DNA of 45,686 bases from Candidatus Marsarchaeota G2 archaeon ECH_B_1 (GTDB taxonomy: Archaea; Thermoproteota; Thermoprotei_A; Marsarchaeales; Marsarchaeaceae), in assembly GCA_003019535.1 (NCBI GenBank), contig NEXG01000002.1, positions 13,569 through 59,254 of the forward strand, written 5' to 3'. This document shows, piece by piece, positions 16,748-25,290 of this stretch (positions are counted from its first letter, which is position 1; each line of letters begins with the position of its first letter). Below the pieces are notes generated by a model, which saw nothing but the letters and a program-made list of their open reading frames with translations, was not told the DNA's origin and searched no databases. A program made the position numbers and the translations under genes.

Positions 16748-17995
16748 ATGGCTAGTCGCGTTCTTTTCCTGATAGCGTTGTCCGATGATGGGGTGTGCCT
16801 TCTCCTAGTTACTAGGAATGAGGCTGGGAAGGCTGTGGAGTTGCTCAGGGATCTGAGGGGGGTTGTTGATGAAGTTGTCCTCGTCGATAGCAGCGACTCT
16901 TGGAGGCCCGAGCTTTTCGGGGAGGCGTTGGACTGGTTTGGTCACACACACGTTTTCAGGCTCCCCCCGCTTGGGCTCGCGGAGCTCTACCGACCCATCG
17001 CGCTGAGTAAAGCGTGCAGTGAGTGGGTGCTGCTACTGGATAGTGATGAGAGGATTAACGGTGCGCTCAAAAGGAATCTTCGCGGGATCTTGGGTGAGGG
17101 TTCAGCTGACGCCTATATGATTCAGAGGCAGCCGGTTGACGGCTCTAGAAGTGATGGTCTCACAGTGAAGCTGAGGGCGCCCTGGTATAAGAAGAGGCTG
17201 TTCAGGAGGTCGAAGACGCGATTTTTCGGCTTGGTGCACGAGCAGCCCACTGTTGAGGGCCGCGTGCAGCCTCTGCCCGCCGAGTACAGTATAACTCACT
17301 ACGTGGACCGCGAAGCCTATTGGTCTAAGGTTCGAAGATACATTAAACTCGAGGTCTTCCTTGATAGGTGGAGCTACGATCGCTTTGGGGGTGGATCCAC
17401 TTTGAGGAGGTGGGCGATGAGTGTCTACTTGGGTTCCCGAGGCCTGGCTCCCACGGATGAGGTGTCACCCTCAGACCTTCTCCTCATCAAGAGGCTCGGA
17501 GCGAAGGGGGTTGCCAAACTCACCTACAAACCGAGCGAGTACCTCAAGAGGAAGCTCAAGCTGCTAAGCTCCTTGGATCCAGACCTCAGGAGGCTCAGCT
17601 ACGCCGTGTGGATGGATATCCGAAGCTTCAGGGGAGCGGTCCCATACCTCGGGCTCGAGTCTGAGTCCACGTGGAGCAGGCTCTGGGGCTCTTATAACAG
17701 AATGCAGCTCAAACCCGATGACTTCTTCATCTACAAGCTTGTCGAGAGATTCTATGACCGCCTCCCAGATCACAGCCTGAGGCTGGACCCGTTCGAGGCG
17801 CTCGTAGCGCTCAACACGGCGGCGGATAAAGTGTTCCCCGAAGCGGCGACCACACAAGTGGGAGGGGGACAAAGCTTGGGCGTCACAACCAGGAGAACCC
17901 CGCTCACTCCCACTCCTCCACCGCCAAACCATGTCACACGGGGGCGCCGGCCTACTAGCATGGGTTCAGAAGCCGAAGACGCGCATACAATGTGA
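16748..17995 (+). CDS. GT2-family glycosyltransferase
   Basis: About 415 residues. LLLVTRNEAGKAVELLRDL, DEVVLVDSSDSW, the LLDSDERIN motif (DxD, binding the nucleotide sugar through metal) and KKRLFRRSKTRFFGLVHEQP, all typical of GT-A fold family 2 enzymes. The frame is also open upstream, joined to the flippase end, but the stretch 16419-16747 has no family resemblance and a TTATTGTATAG box at about 16706-16716 would start transcription near the ATG at 16748, so I place the start there. The last 50 residues are Pro/Thr-rich and probably disordered. It would add a sugar to the surface glycan. Confidence 0.8.
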   Translation: MASRVLFLIALSDDGVCLLLVTRNEAGKAVELLRDLRGVVDEVVLVDSSDSWRPELFGEALDWFGHTHVFRLPPLGLAELYRPIALSKACSEWVLLLDSDERINGALKRNLRGILGEGSADAYMIQRQPVDGSRSDGLTVKLRAPWYKKRLFRRSKTRFFGLVHEQPTVEGRVQPLPAEYSITHYVDREAYWSKVRRYIKLEVFLDRWSYDRFGGGSTLRRWAMSVYLGSRGLAPTDEVSPSDLLLIKRLGAKGVAKLTYKPSEYLKRKLKLLSSLDPDLRRLSYAVWMDIRSFRGAVPYLGLESESTWSRLWGSYNRMQLKPDDFFIYKLVERFYDRLPDHSLRLDPFEALVALNTAADKVFPEAATTQVGGGQSLGVTTRRTPLTPTPPPPNHVTRGRRPTSMGSEAEDAHTM

Positions 17996-18501
17996 ACCCT
18001 AGGTACACGTGTGATGGGGTCGAAACTGTAAACTCAACTCGCACGATAAAGCGTGTGAGGGGGATACGCCGACACACGGCTAGCCCCTCCTCCAAGATTG
18101 TCGGGGGCTGGTCGAGTGAGCCGGATCCCAGCTGAGACGAGTTTACGCGCCGGGTTAAGCTGGGCTCTCACCGACTTGTTGGGGTCACCCCCTCCTATCC
18201 CTAACTGAGGCGTTGGAGGCTTCTTGGAGTTGTTGGCGCGATTTGTCTTGGAGCATAGCAAGAAGCCACCTTATTTACGTAGGCTGGGGGTTGGACTCGG
18301 CGGAAAGTGTAGGTTGGCTTGGGTTGGCGTGTACTTTTCCAGCTAATCGGTGTTCGTGATGGCTTGAGTTTCTGGGCTTAGATTATACTTCCCGCCGTGT
18401 GGGCGTTTACTTACGGAGGCTGAATGCTTAGGGTGATAGTTAGCCTGCTAAGCCTCGTCGGCCAGCTTTCCATGTACACGTGGATTAATGCGCTGGGGTT
18501 G
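17996..18501. other. Intergenic region without a recognisable gene
   Basis: About 500 bases between convergent genes (GT2 on plus, interrupted GT4 on minus). No frame here has motifs or a promoter at the right distance. It may carry 3' ends of both transcripts. Confidence 0.4.
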
Positions 18502-19611
18502 TTACATGGTTCGCCTGAGCAGCTCTACGAGTTTTGTGGTCACATTTGACCAATCGTAGTTTTGAGCGGATTTGAAGGCGTTTTCACTCATCTCTCTGAG
18601 TTTGTGCTGGTCTTGGCTGAGTGTGTATACGTGTTGGGCGAGCTCCTCTGGGTCTGGCTGGGAGATGTAGCCGTTCTGGCCGTGGGCTACGAGGTCCCGC
18701 GCAGCGCCGTTGTCGACTGTGATCACGGGTCTTGAGGATGCGAGTGACTCGAGGGTGACCATTGAGAAGCTTTCGAAGAGTGATGGGTTCAGGGTGAACC
18801 ACGCCCCCCTGTAGTACTTGGGCATCTCGAGGGGGCTTTTGGGGCCGTGCAGCACGATGTTTTTGACGGATCTTCGCCTTAGCTCGGAGGCGTAGGCCTG
18901 GTTGTAGTACCCCACAAAGTGTATTCGGCCCTTCGGGAGCGTGCTCTCGAGTTTTTTTGAGAGTGCGATCATGATGTGTGAACCCTTGCTTGGCTTCGTG
19001 TAGCCCACCCAGAGGATTGGGGGTTCGCCTTCTAGCTGGAGTGCCTCCCCACCCCTGTAGAGGTCTAGCTCGACGCCGTTCGCTATTATTGCTAAGCTCT
19101 CCCTCTTGAAGCCTTCGAGCTCGGCGTGCTGCGCCATGAATGTGCTTGGCACAATTATCTTTTTGAAGCCACGCTTGAGTAGTTCGAGCTGCAGCCTCTT
19201 GAGTGTGTAGCCCGCTCACCCCGCCTTCCTCCTAGCGTTTCCAAGTTCGGGTAAGAGTGACCCGTGGTGTGTCAGGATTGTGCTTCGAAGTAGGGGTATG
19301 AGGGTTGTGGCCTCGGTTGGGCTGGGTAAAAAGTGTGTGTGCACAAGCTTCGAGTCGGCCACGAGCTTGATGAAGATTGATGGGTTCACCAGCCGTCTTA
19401 GGTTGTTAACCCTGAGCTCCACGTTGTCTGGCAGGCTGGGTGGGGTGTACGCCCGTCTGGGTGGCTGGTTGACGTAGAGTGTGACCCGGTCGAAGTGCTT
19501 TGAGAGGTGCTTCGCTTCGTGGTAGGCTATGTTGGATGGCGCGTTGACTGTGTAGGGGTAGAGTTGGGGTGAGGTGATCGAGACCGACTCGAGCCTACGC
19601 ATCGGCGTCAC
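18502..19611 (-). pseudogene. GT4-family glycosyltransferase interrupted by one in-frame TGA
   Basis: The gene is in one frame from ATG 19611 to TAA 18502 (369 codons, normal GT4 length) except for TGA at 19218-19216, codon 132. Before it: PQLYPYTVNAPSNIAYHEAK, the N-terminal acceptor domain, and LVHTHFLPSPTEATTLIPLL. After it: AGYTLKRLQLELLKRGFKKI, VPSTFMAQH, then IIANGVELDLY, ILWVGYTKPSKGSHIMIALS, LFESFSMVTLESLASSRPVI (the Ex7E region) and YDWSNVTTKLVELL. No frameshift is needed. A protein stopping at 131 would lack the nucleotide-sugar domain. Possible readings: a recent nonsense mutation, stop readthrough, or a base error. Whether the C-terminal part is made separately from an ATG at 19152 is unknown. 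Confidence 0.85.
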
Positions 19612-19774
19612 CCACCCTGAGAAGCGAGCAGCCTAAACCCTGAACCCATCAACGCCTCCCCCCACATGGCTGTTCTGTGTACGCTGGCTATGGAACGGAG
19701 GCGTGCCTCTCCCACCCCGTATCCAGCCGAGCCTCCCCGGCGACGCGTGTGCCAACGCTTGCGACCATTACAAG

Positions 19775-19975
19775 GTTTATTTATACTCCTAGTTAAAAAC
19801 CTTCACACGGATGAGTGCTATCCACATAGACGTGAAGTGGGTATTGGCGTCGAGGCATACATGCCAGCCGCCTCCTAATTCACGAACCACGTTCACCGAC
19901 ACATAGGATAACTGCTTCGAAAAGGATGCTCTTCCAGCGCTTGAGCCACACGGCGAGGCCCGCCTCGCCAAGCGC
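19775..19975 (+). other. Possible small transcript: TATA box, mini-ORF and GC hairpin
   Basis: GGTTTATTTATACTCC at about 19774-19789 is a strong archaeal TATA box. It stands about 26 bases before an ATG at 19811 that opens 31 codons (MSAIHIDVKWVLASRHTCQP then PPNSRTTFTDT) ending at TAG. Downstream lies a perfect 8-bp hairpin GGCGAGGC-CC-GCCTCGCC at 19952-19969. This could be a small leaderless gene, a noncoding RNA, or the remains of a larger gene. The whole gap 19612-20040 holds nothing else I can support. Confidence 0.35.
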
Positions 19976-20040
19976 GGCGCGCACCGCTTTCTGGTGGTAT
20001 TCATCTAAACTGGCGCGCAGAGTTTATTAGGTGGTTCCAG

Positions 20041-21537
20041 TTGCTTCCACCTGTGGTGTGGCTAACACGTTCGCAGGCGCTTGAAGACGCCCGTGACTTG
20101 GTCGAGGTCTTGGTGGATGCTCACCCGGATCCTTACTCGGGGTTCGGCGGCGCACTGGCCTTCTACAGGGGGTTCCACACCCTTGTTAAAAACCTGCCGG
20201 AGGGGGGAATCGATTCTGAAGAGTTGTGCGACAAGCTTCAAGCGTTCGTTTCACAGCTAAGGGATGGGCACACAAAGCTTTTCTGTGGTGGTGGCGGGAG
20301 GCTGGGTTTGCCTCTCACGTTTGAAGTGGTTGAAAATGGCTTGGTTGTGAGCGGCTATTATGATCCGGGTTACGCGTGGTGTGTTGGATCGAGGGTTTTG
20401 GAGGTGGAGGGCTTACCCGTCCCGCGCCTACTTGAGGGGGTTTCTTGGAGCGCTGAAAACGAATACGTGAAGCTCACGGAGCTTTCATGGCGGATTCACT
20501 CGCTTTCGAAGGGGGATACGAAGCTGGGCCTGCTCACACCTCGGGGGAGCAGGGTTGAGGTTAGGCTTGAACACGCCGAGTACGGGGATTTGAAAAGGCC
20601 GAAGAGCCGTTTTAGTCTGCCTGAACCCAACAACAGGGTTGACCTTTCAAATATAGGCTCAGCTGTGGGGGTGGTTTCCGACTTCGCGTTCGGCGAGGTT
20701 GAGGGGATTCCCTATTTCAGGGTCGACGGCCCGCTTCTCTACCGTGAAGCTTTCGAGTTCTACGCCAAGAGGATGCCTTCGGTGCTTTCAGCTTGGGGCG
20801 TGTCTCAGCCAGAGAGGCTCTTGGAGCGTCTAGAAGCCTTCGAAGACGTGTTCCAGAAAGTCTTAGAGGAGGTTAGGTCTCAGAGGAGGATCATCTTCGA
20901 CCTGAGAGGGGCGAGTGGGGGAAACTCTATCCTTGTTCCCATGATAGTGTATGGGCTGTTCGGCTACAGGGAGGCCGTCACCCCCAGAGAGTACGTGGTC
21001 ACCAAGCGCTCAAAGCTTCTGGAGGCAATTAGTGGCTCTAAGGAGGGCTTGGGATATGATTTTTCTGATGAGGATTTCTATTTTAGAGTTAAGAGAGAAG
21101 GGCTTACCGAGGAGCTTGAAGAGGCTTGTCTGAGGAGGTATAACGATGTGCTTTACGCTGTATCTTCGGGTTTAGATAAAGATTGGCGTGGGGTCGACGC
21201 TCTCCGAGTGTGCGTCGCGGCCTCGGCGAGAACCTTCAGCGCGGGTTTCGACGTAGCGCTTTCACTCTGGAAGCGTGGGGCCAAGCTTCTCGGTACCGCG
21301 CCCTCCCAGGTTGCGAACTGCTTTATCGACACCCTTCCTTTCAAGCTTAAAAATTCCAGCATTGAGGGTCAGGTTTCAACGAAGCTCTATGTGGGTTTGC
21401 CGGAGAGGCTTCCCGAAATGAATGTTTTGCTCAGACCCCACGTAGAGTTGAGCTACGATTACTACAGGGATAGCGGGTTTGATCCGAACGCCACGATAGC
21501 TCTATGCGTCGACGAGCTGAGCCGAACACCAAAGTGA
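20041..21537 (+). CDS. S41-family (tail-specific/tricorn-like) serine peptidase-like protein
   Basis: 498 residues. DGHT at 75-78, DLRGASGGNS at 287-296 and RTFSAGFD with Ser400 match the S41 core (substrate-binding strand and catalytic Ser nucleophile). YGDLKRPKSRF-like inserts separate them. No signal peptide is visible from the TTG start at 20041, so either it is cytoplasmic or a start further up was lost; a TTTATTAGG box at 20020-20028 favours the TTG. The Lys of the usual Ser-Lys pair is not obvious to me. It sits between the two glycan genes carrying in-frame TGA, on the opposite strand. It may process surface proteins or peptides. Confidence 0.7.
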   Translation: MLPPVVWLTRSQALEDARDLVEVLVDAHPDPYSGFGGALAFYRGFHTLVKNLPEGGIDSEELCDKLQAFVSQLRDGHTKLFCGGGGRLGLPLTFEVVENGLVVSGYYDPGYAWCVGSRVLEVEGLPVPRLLEGVSWSAENEYVKLTELSWRIHSLSKGDTKLGLLTPRGSRVEVRLEHAEYGDLKRPKSRFSLPEPNNRVDLSNIGSAVGVVSDFAFGEVEGIPYFRVDGPLLYREAFEFYAKRMPSVLSAWGVSQPERLLERLEAFEDVFQKVLEEVRSQRRIIFDLRGASGGNSILVPMIVYGLFGYREAVTPREYVVTKRSKLLEAISGSKEGLGYDFSDEDFYFRVKREGLTEELEEACLRRYNDVLYAVSSGLDKDWRGVDALRVCVAASARTFSAGFDVALSLWKRGAKLLGTAPSQVANCFIDTLPFKLKNSSIEGQVSTKLYVGLPERLPEMNVLLRPHVELSYDYYRDSGFDPNATIALCVDELSRTPK

Positions 21538-21652
21538 CATTAGGAGTCCACTAGAAGTTTGGAGGGTTCATTCCTGGACTCGGTGTTGGGTCGCCGTAAA
21601 GGTAGTTGGGGGCGTCCGCCTTGGAGGTGTGAGCCTGGAAGCCTAGCGAGCT

Positions 21653-22585
21653 TTATTTTACGGCGAGAAGTGTGCCGTGTTTCTTCAGGCGGTATCTCAG
21701 GTGGTTGTGCTTGAAGACCCTGATGTCCCTGTATCCGAGGGCTCGAAGCCTGTGTATCAGGGTGTCGGGACCCAGGTCTCTTCTGCCGAGTAGGTATGAC
21801 GAGTACTCTATGCGCACCTTTTCGAAGAGTGCGAGGGCTGGGTCTTCGAGAAGCTCGAACTCCGCACCCTTTACGTCTAGGTCTAGGAGTGTGGGGGAGG
21901 CTATTCGGAACTCCCTCAGAATTGTGGAGAGGCTTAGGCTCTTGGTCTTTTTTGCGGGCGCTCAGCGCCCCCTACCCACCCGTGGTGGATAGGCGTATCC
22001 GTCCTTTACGAGCGCGTAGTTTTCGAAGGTTATCCTGGGCTGGATGGCGGGGTTGAGCGCGATGTTTTCGAGCGCTAGCGTGTAGAGTTGTTCATCGGGT
22101 TCGAATGAGTAGACGCGTGCACCCCTCTGGGCGTAGTATAGGGCTGTATCCCCGTTGAAGCCTCCCGCCTGTATCACCGTGCTACCCTCGAGGCCCTCCG
22201 TGTAGTGCGTGTCGTAGAGGAATGTTTCAGCCATGACGGTGGGGTGGAACCTGTCTGCGTAGAGCTTTATCCCGCTCGGGGTCTCGATGATCCACCTCCG
22301 CCTAGCCTCACCGAGCTGGCCGCTCTGCTTGGCTGGGTAGATGAGCCAGTCGTATCCACTGGTTCTCGCGCGTGAGAATCTCACGCAGTTGTCGAGTGCG
22401 AAGAACACTATTCGAAGGATGTCTCCCTTGGTGTGCTCGTCGAAGCTGAACCGCTCGCCGTCGCTGAGAACTATTGTGCCCTCCTTCATGTAGAGGGTCC
22501 AGGGATTGGTGATGTTGAGGCGCTTACCTTCGACCGTGAGCCTACTGTATTCGAGTAGCCTTCCAACCAGCTGCGTCACCCGCAT
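21653..22585 (-). pseudogene. FkbM-type methyltransferase interrupted by one in-frame TGA
   Basis: One frame runs from ATG 22585 to TAA 21653 (310 codons) except for TGA at 21964-21962, codon 208. Before it: TVIQAGGFNGDTALYYAQRG and VYSFEPDEQLY, the SAM-binding motif I and acidic loop. After it: LLDLDVKGAEFELLEDPALA, the DVxGAE signature of FkbM methyltransferases, and RIEYSSYLLG. The stop falls in the variable loop between the two conserved halves. The codon lies exactly in the loop of a perfect palindrome GGGCGC-TGA-GCGCCC (21956-21970). A product of 207 residues would lack the family signature and probably be inactive. The intact enzyme would O-methylate a sugar of the surface glycan. Confidence 0.85.
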
Positions 22586-22787
22586 CAGGCTACAATTAAT
22601 CTCCGAAAAAGGTGATATTAAATTTGTTTCCCATAATCGTTGGCGTGATATATAATTGGGTTGGATCTAGGGATGATGGGTGTCCCCACTTTTGGCCCTA
22701 TTTTCCATGCGGGTCTTGCTTATCGTGGGGCCGGCCAAGCATGTTTGCATGTATGTTTGGGCGCGTGGTCCCCTCATTGTGTTGTTG

Positions 22788-25121
22788 CTAGATGGGTCGA
22801 CTGGTCCTTGATTTTAAGTATATTGTGAGTGTGGCTGCTAGGATGGCGCCGATTGATACCATGATTAGTAGTAGTCTTATGTATGTTCGGGTGTACACCG
22901 CTGTTTCGTGGATGGGGCCGTTCACGTTGAGCGTTAGCTGTGTGGATGTGGTGTTCAGTGTGCCCACCCACTCTCGGAAGACGTCGAGCTTGAAGATGTT
23001 CCCCGAGTAGTATGGTGCCTGCACGCTTATTGTTTGGCTCCTGTTGTAGAATGCGTGTATGTGGGTGTTGGGCGCGTTTATCACGACTAGGTATTGTGGG
23101 GTGAGTGTGAGCTGGATTATTATTGGTGTGCTCGCTGTCCCAGTGAAGTGTGCTTGGGTGGTTGTTGTGTTCTTGTTTATCGTGGCGTTGTCGTACACGA
23201 TTCTGAACGTTGTGTTCACCATGAGTGTTTGGGGTATCGTCACCGAGTAGTTTTCACCCTGATTGTACCACGCGCTGTAGGCGTAGTAGTATTGTGAGTA
23301 GGCTCCCGTGAAGTTGAGCTGGTATTGCTGGGTGTAGTTGAGTGTGACGTTCACGGGCGCCGTCACTGTGAGTTGTAGCTCGAGGTTCGTCTCCGTCTGG
23401 TTTCCAAGGGTGTAGCTTTGGAAGGCGAGTCTAGCGTACTGGCCGTCGCGGATATAGAGTGGTAGGCTGATGTTCACCTGCTGCGACGCGTTAGCCCACT
23501 CATCCAGCCTTGAGTAGTACTCTCTGTGGCTCCCTACGAATGCTATGAGGAACTGCTTGGCGTAGTAGGCGTACAGGGTGGTGGGCTCCACGAGTTTCAC
23601 CTCGAACTCGGAGGCGTTGATCTGTGTTTGGTTGAGTGTGGCCCCCACGAACAAGAACCTCACATAGCTACCCTCGTATATCATGGTTGGCAGCCTGACG
23701 GTGGTGTTGGCTCCAGCGTTCACCCACTCATAATTCTTCCCTATGGGGGTCTGGTTGGGTTGGGCGAGATATATCTCGGTTAGGAGGTACTGGGGTTGGT
23801 AGGCTTCGCTCACTGTGTACTGCTTTGATAGGTTGAGTTTGAGTGTGCCCGCCTTCAGCGTGTGGTTCCAGCCTAGGAATACCCCCCGATACCCCACCTC
23901 AGGCTGTATTACGCCTGGAGCGCTGAGGGTGACCTCCTGAGCGCCTCCCTCCGGGGTGAGTCTTATGGTGTTCTCGATGAAGCCTTCACCCGTGTACTGG
24001 GGGATCTGGTAGGCGCCCCGGCTCAGGTTGACGCTCGTGGTGTTTATGCCGAGTGTGAGACCCCTCTGCGCGGTGAGGACTATGGTTGTATGGTTGAGTG
24101 GCCACAGTGTTGTGAAGCCCGTGAGCTGGGAGGATACTAGGGCGACCGGTGCTGTCTGGTTATAGAGGGGGTAAACGTGGAGACCCGGTAGGCTCCCCGC
24201 CACATCCGCCCCACTGGACTGGGCTTCGGGGACGGGTGCAAACCCCCTTTGATCCCCGTAGAAGAGCTGGAGGTAGCCCTCAACGTTTGTTGGTTGGGTG
24301 CCCTGGGTGGGGGTGTTGAGCACTATTTCGAGCACGTTCTGATTCACCGGGTTGTGCCCCCCAACCGTGATGGTGGGGGTTGACTGGTGGGGTTCGCTTA
24401 TGATGACCGTGTCCAGCTCGGATTGGAAGAGTGTTAGCTGGGGTGACATCTCTGTGAGGGTTGCTTGGAAGTCTACCTGTGTGCCCTCCAGCGTGCTCTG
24501 CACCCTTATGGATGGGGTGTACTCGAAGGGTGTGGTGAGGTGTCCTGAGGCTGTGTAGGTGTAGGTGTATGCGACCCCGTTGGGGGTGTTTCGTAGTCCT
24601 CCCAAGCCTGAGATGTAGTGTGAGCTCAGGTGTGAGGGGTACGCTGAGAGGTTGAGGAGGGTGTCGGCGAGCGTGTACGCGTACCCAGCATTCTGCGTTT
24701 GGTTGAGTGCGAGGTACTCCTCGACCAGGTAGTAGTGGTCCCCGCCAGTGTTGAGTACGCCCACAAGCTGGATGAGGAATGTGTCCCCACTGGGCGTGGT
24801 TAGGGTGTTGATCACGGCGTTCCCAAGCACTTGGCTCGTGTTGAAGGGATAAGTGTTCCCGTAGTCCACCACACCGGGAGGCCCGTCCGCCACCTGATGC
24901 CGCGGGGAGGCCGCGCCAACGGGGTTTGCTTTCACCTGCTGGCTGAGGGGTGCGTGAAGCGCGCCCAAGACTAGTGCGGGGGAGGCTGTGAGCACGAGTG
25001 TGATTATGAGCACAATGGGTAGTGTTCGGCACTTGTGAGAGTGTGCCCTCCAGCCGTTGCTTCGCTTCCCATCGTTGTATCCGGGGCGCATCATCAAACA
25101 CTCAACTAGGGGTTTAAACAT
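22788..25121 (-). CDS. Large surface protein with signal peptide and C-terminal membrane helix (thermopsin-like N-terminus)
   Basis: 777 residues from the ATG at 25121. After a basic N-terminus, CRTLPIVLIITLVLTASPAL is a signal peptide. The mature start (GVVDYGNTYPFNTSQVLGNA) resembles the N-terminus of thermopsin-family acid proteases, but I do not see a convincing protease motif beyond it, so the enzymatic reading is weak. Then come three or four repeated beta modules (TTLYAYYAKQFLIAFVGSH; VNVTLNYTQQYQLNFTGAYS; PIIIQLTLTPQYLVVINAPN), many NxS/T sequons and the C-terminal helix YIRLLLIMVSIGAILAATLT. Likely an S-layer-linked or secreted glycoprotein. A start at 25310 would overlap the divergent GT2 gene; the TATA box at 25150-25160 decides for 25121. 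Confidence 0.78.
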   Translation of the reverse strand: MFKPLVECLMMRPGYNDGKRSNGWRAHSHKCRTLPIVLIITLVLTASPALVLGALHAPLSQQVKANPVGAASPRHQVADGPPGVVDYGNTYPFNTSQVLGNAVINTLTTPSGDTFLIQLVGVLNTGGDHYYLVEEYLALNQTQNAGYAYTLADTLLNLSAYPSHLSSHYISGLGGLRNTPNGVAYTYTYTASGHLTTPFEYTPSIRVQSTLEGTQVDFQATLTEMSPQLTLFQSELDTVIISEPHQSTPTITVGGHNPVNQNVLEIVLNTPTQGTQPTNVEGYLQLFYGDQRGFAPVPEAQSSGADVAGSLPGLHVYPLYNQTAPVALVSSQLTGFTTLWPLNHTTIVLTAQRGLTLGINTTSVNLSRGAYQIPQYTGEGFIENTIRLTPEGGAQEVTLSAPGVIQPEVGYRGVFLGWNHTLKAGTLKLNLSKQYTVSEAYQPQYLLTEIYLAQPNQTPIGKNYEWVNAGANTTVRLPTMIYEGSYVRFLFVGATLNQTQINASEFEVKLVEPTTLYAYYAKQFLIAFVGSHREYYSRLDEWANASQQVNISLPLYIRDGQYARLAFQSYTLGNQTETNLELQLTVTAPVNVTLNYTQQYQLNFTGAYSQYYYAYSAWYNQGENYSVTIPQTLMVNTTFRIVYDNATINKNTTTTQAHFTGTASTPIIIQLTLTPQYLVVINAPNTHIHAFYNRSQTISVQAPYYSGNIFKLDVFREWVGTLNTTSTQLTLNVNGPIHETAVYTRTYIRLLLIMVSIGAILAATLTIYLKSRTSRPI

Positions 25122-25149
25122 AGGGTTTACTGTGTAGATCAAAGAGAGC

Positions 25150-25160
25150 TTTATATAATT
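25150..25160 (-). promoter_or_regulatory. TATA box that decides the surface-protein start
   Basis: The minus strand reads AATTATATAAAG about 28 bases before the ATG at 25121, giving an almost leaderless message and excluding the start at 25310. Confidence 0.6.
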
Positions 25161-25290
25161 CGAGATGTCACTACATATTTTTAATGATATTACTCTGTAG
25201 TCCAATTGTTGCTCGTTTTGATGTGGCTTTGGATATTGTGAGCTAGGCTTATTATCGCCGAGTCTGTTCAAACTTAGTGGGCAACCCGGG

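Noticed and set aside
19789-20004. A 71-residue minus-strand frame upstream of the S41 gene
   Set aside because: It overlaps the better-supported TATA box and has no motif; the GC palindrome inside it makes a protein reading unlikely.
18502-22585. Genome-wide recoding of TGA or selenocysteine at the two in-frame TGA codons
   Set aside because: Several genes here end properly with TGA (M19 dipeptidase, M20 peptidase, aprB, GT2 at 25291), and neither protein family uses selenocysteine, so a general code change is not supported.
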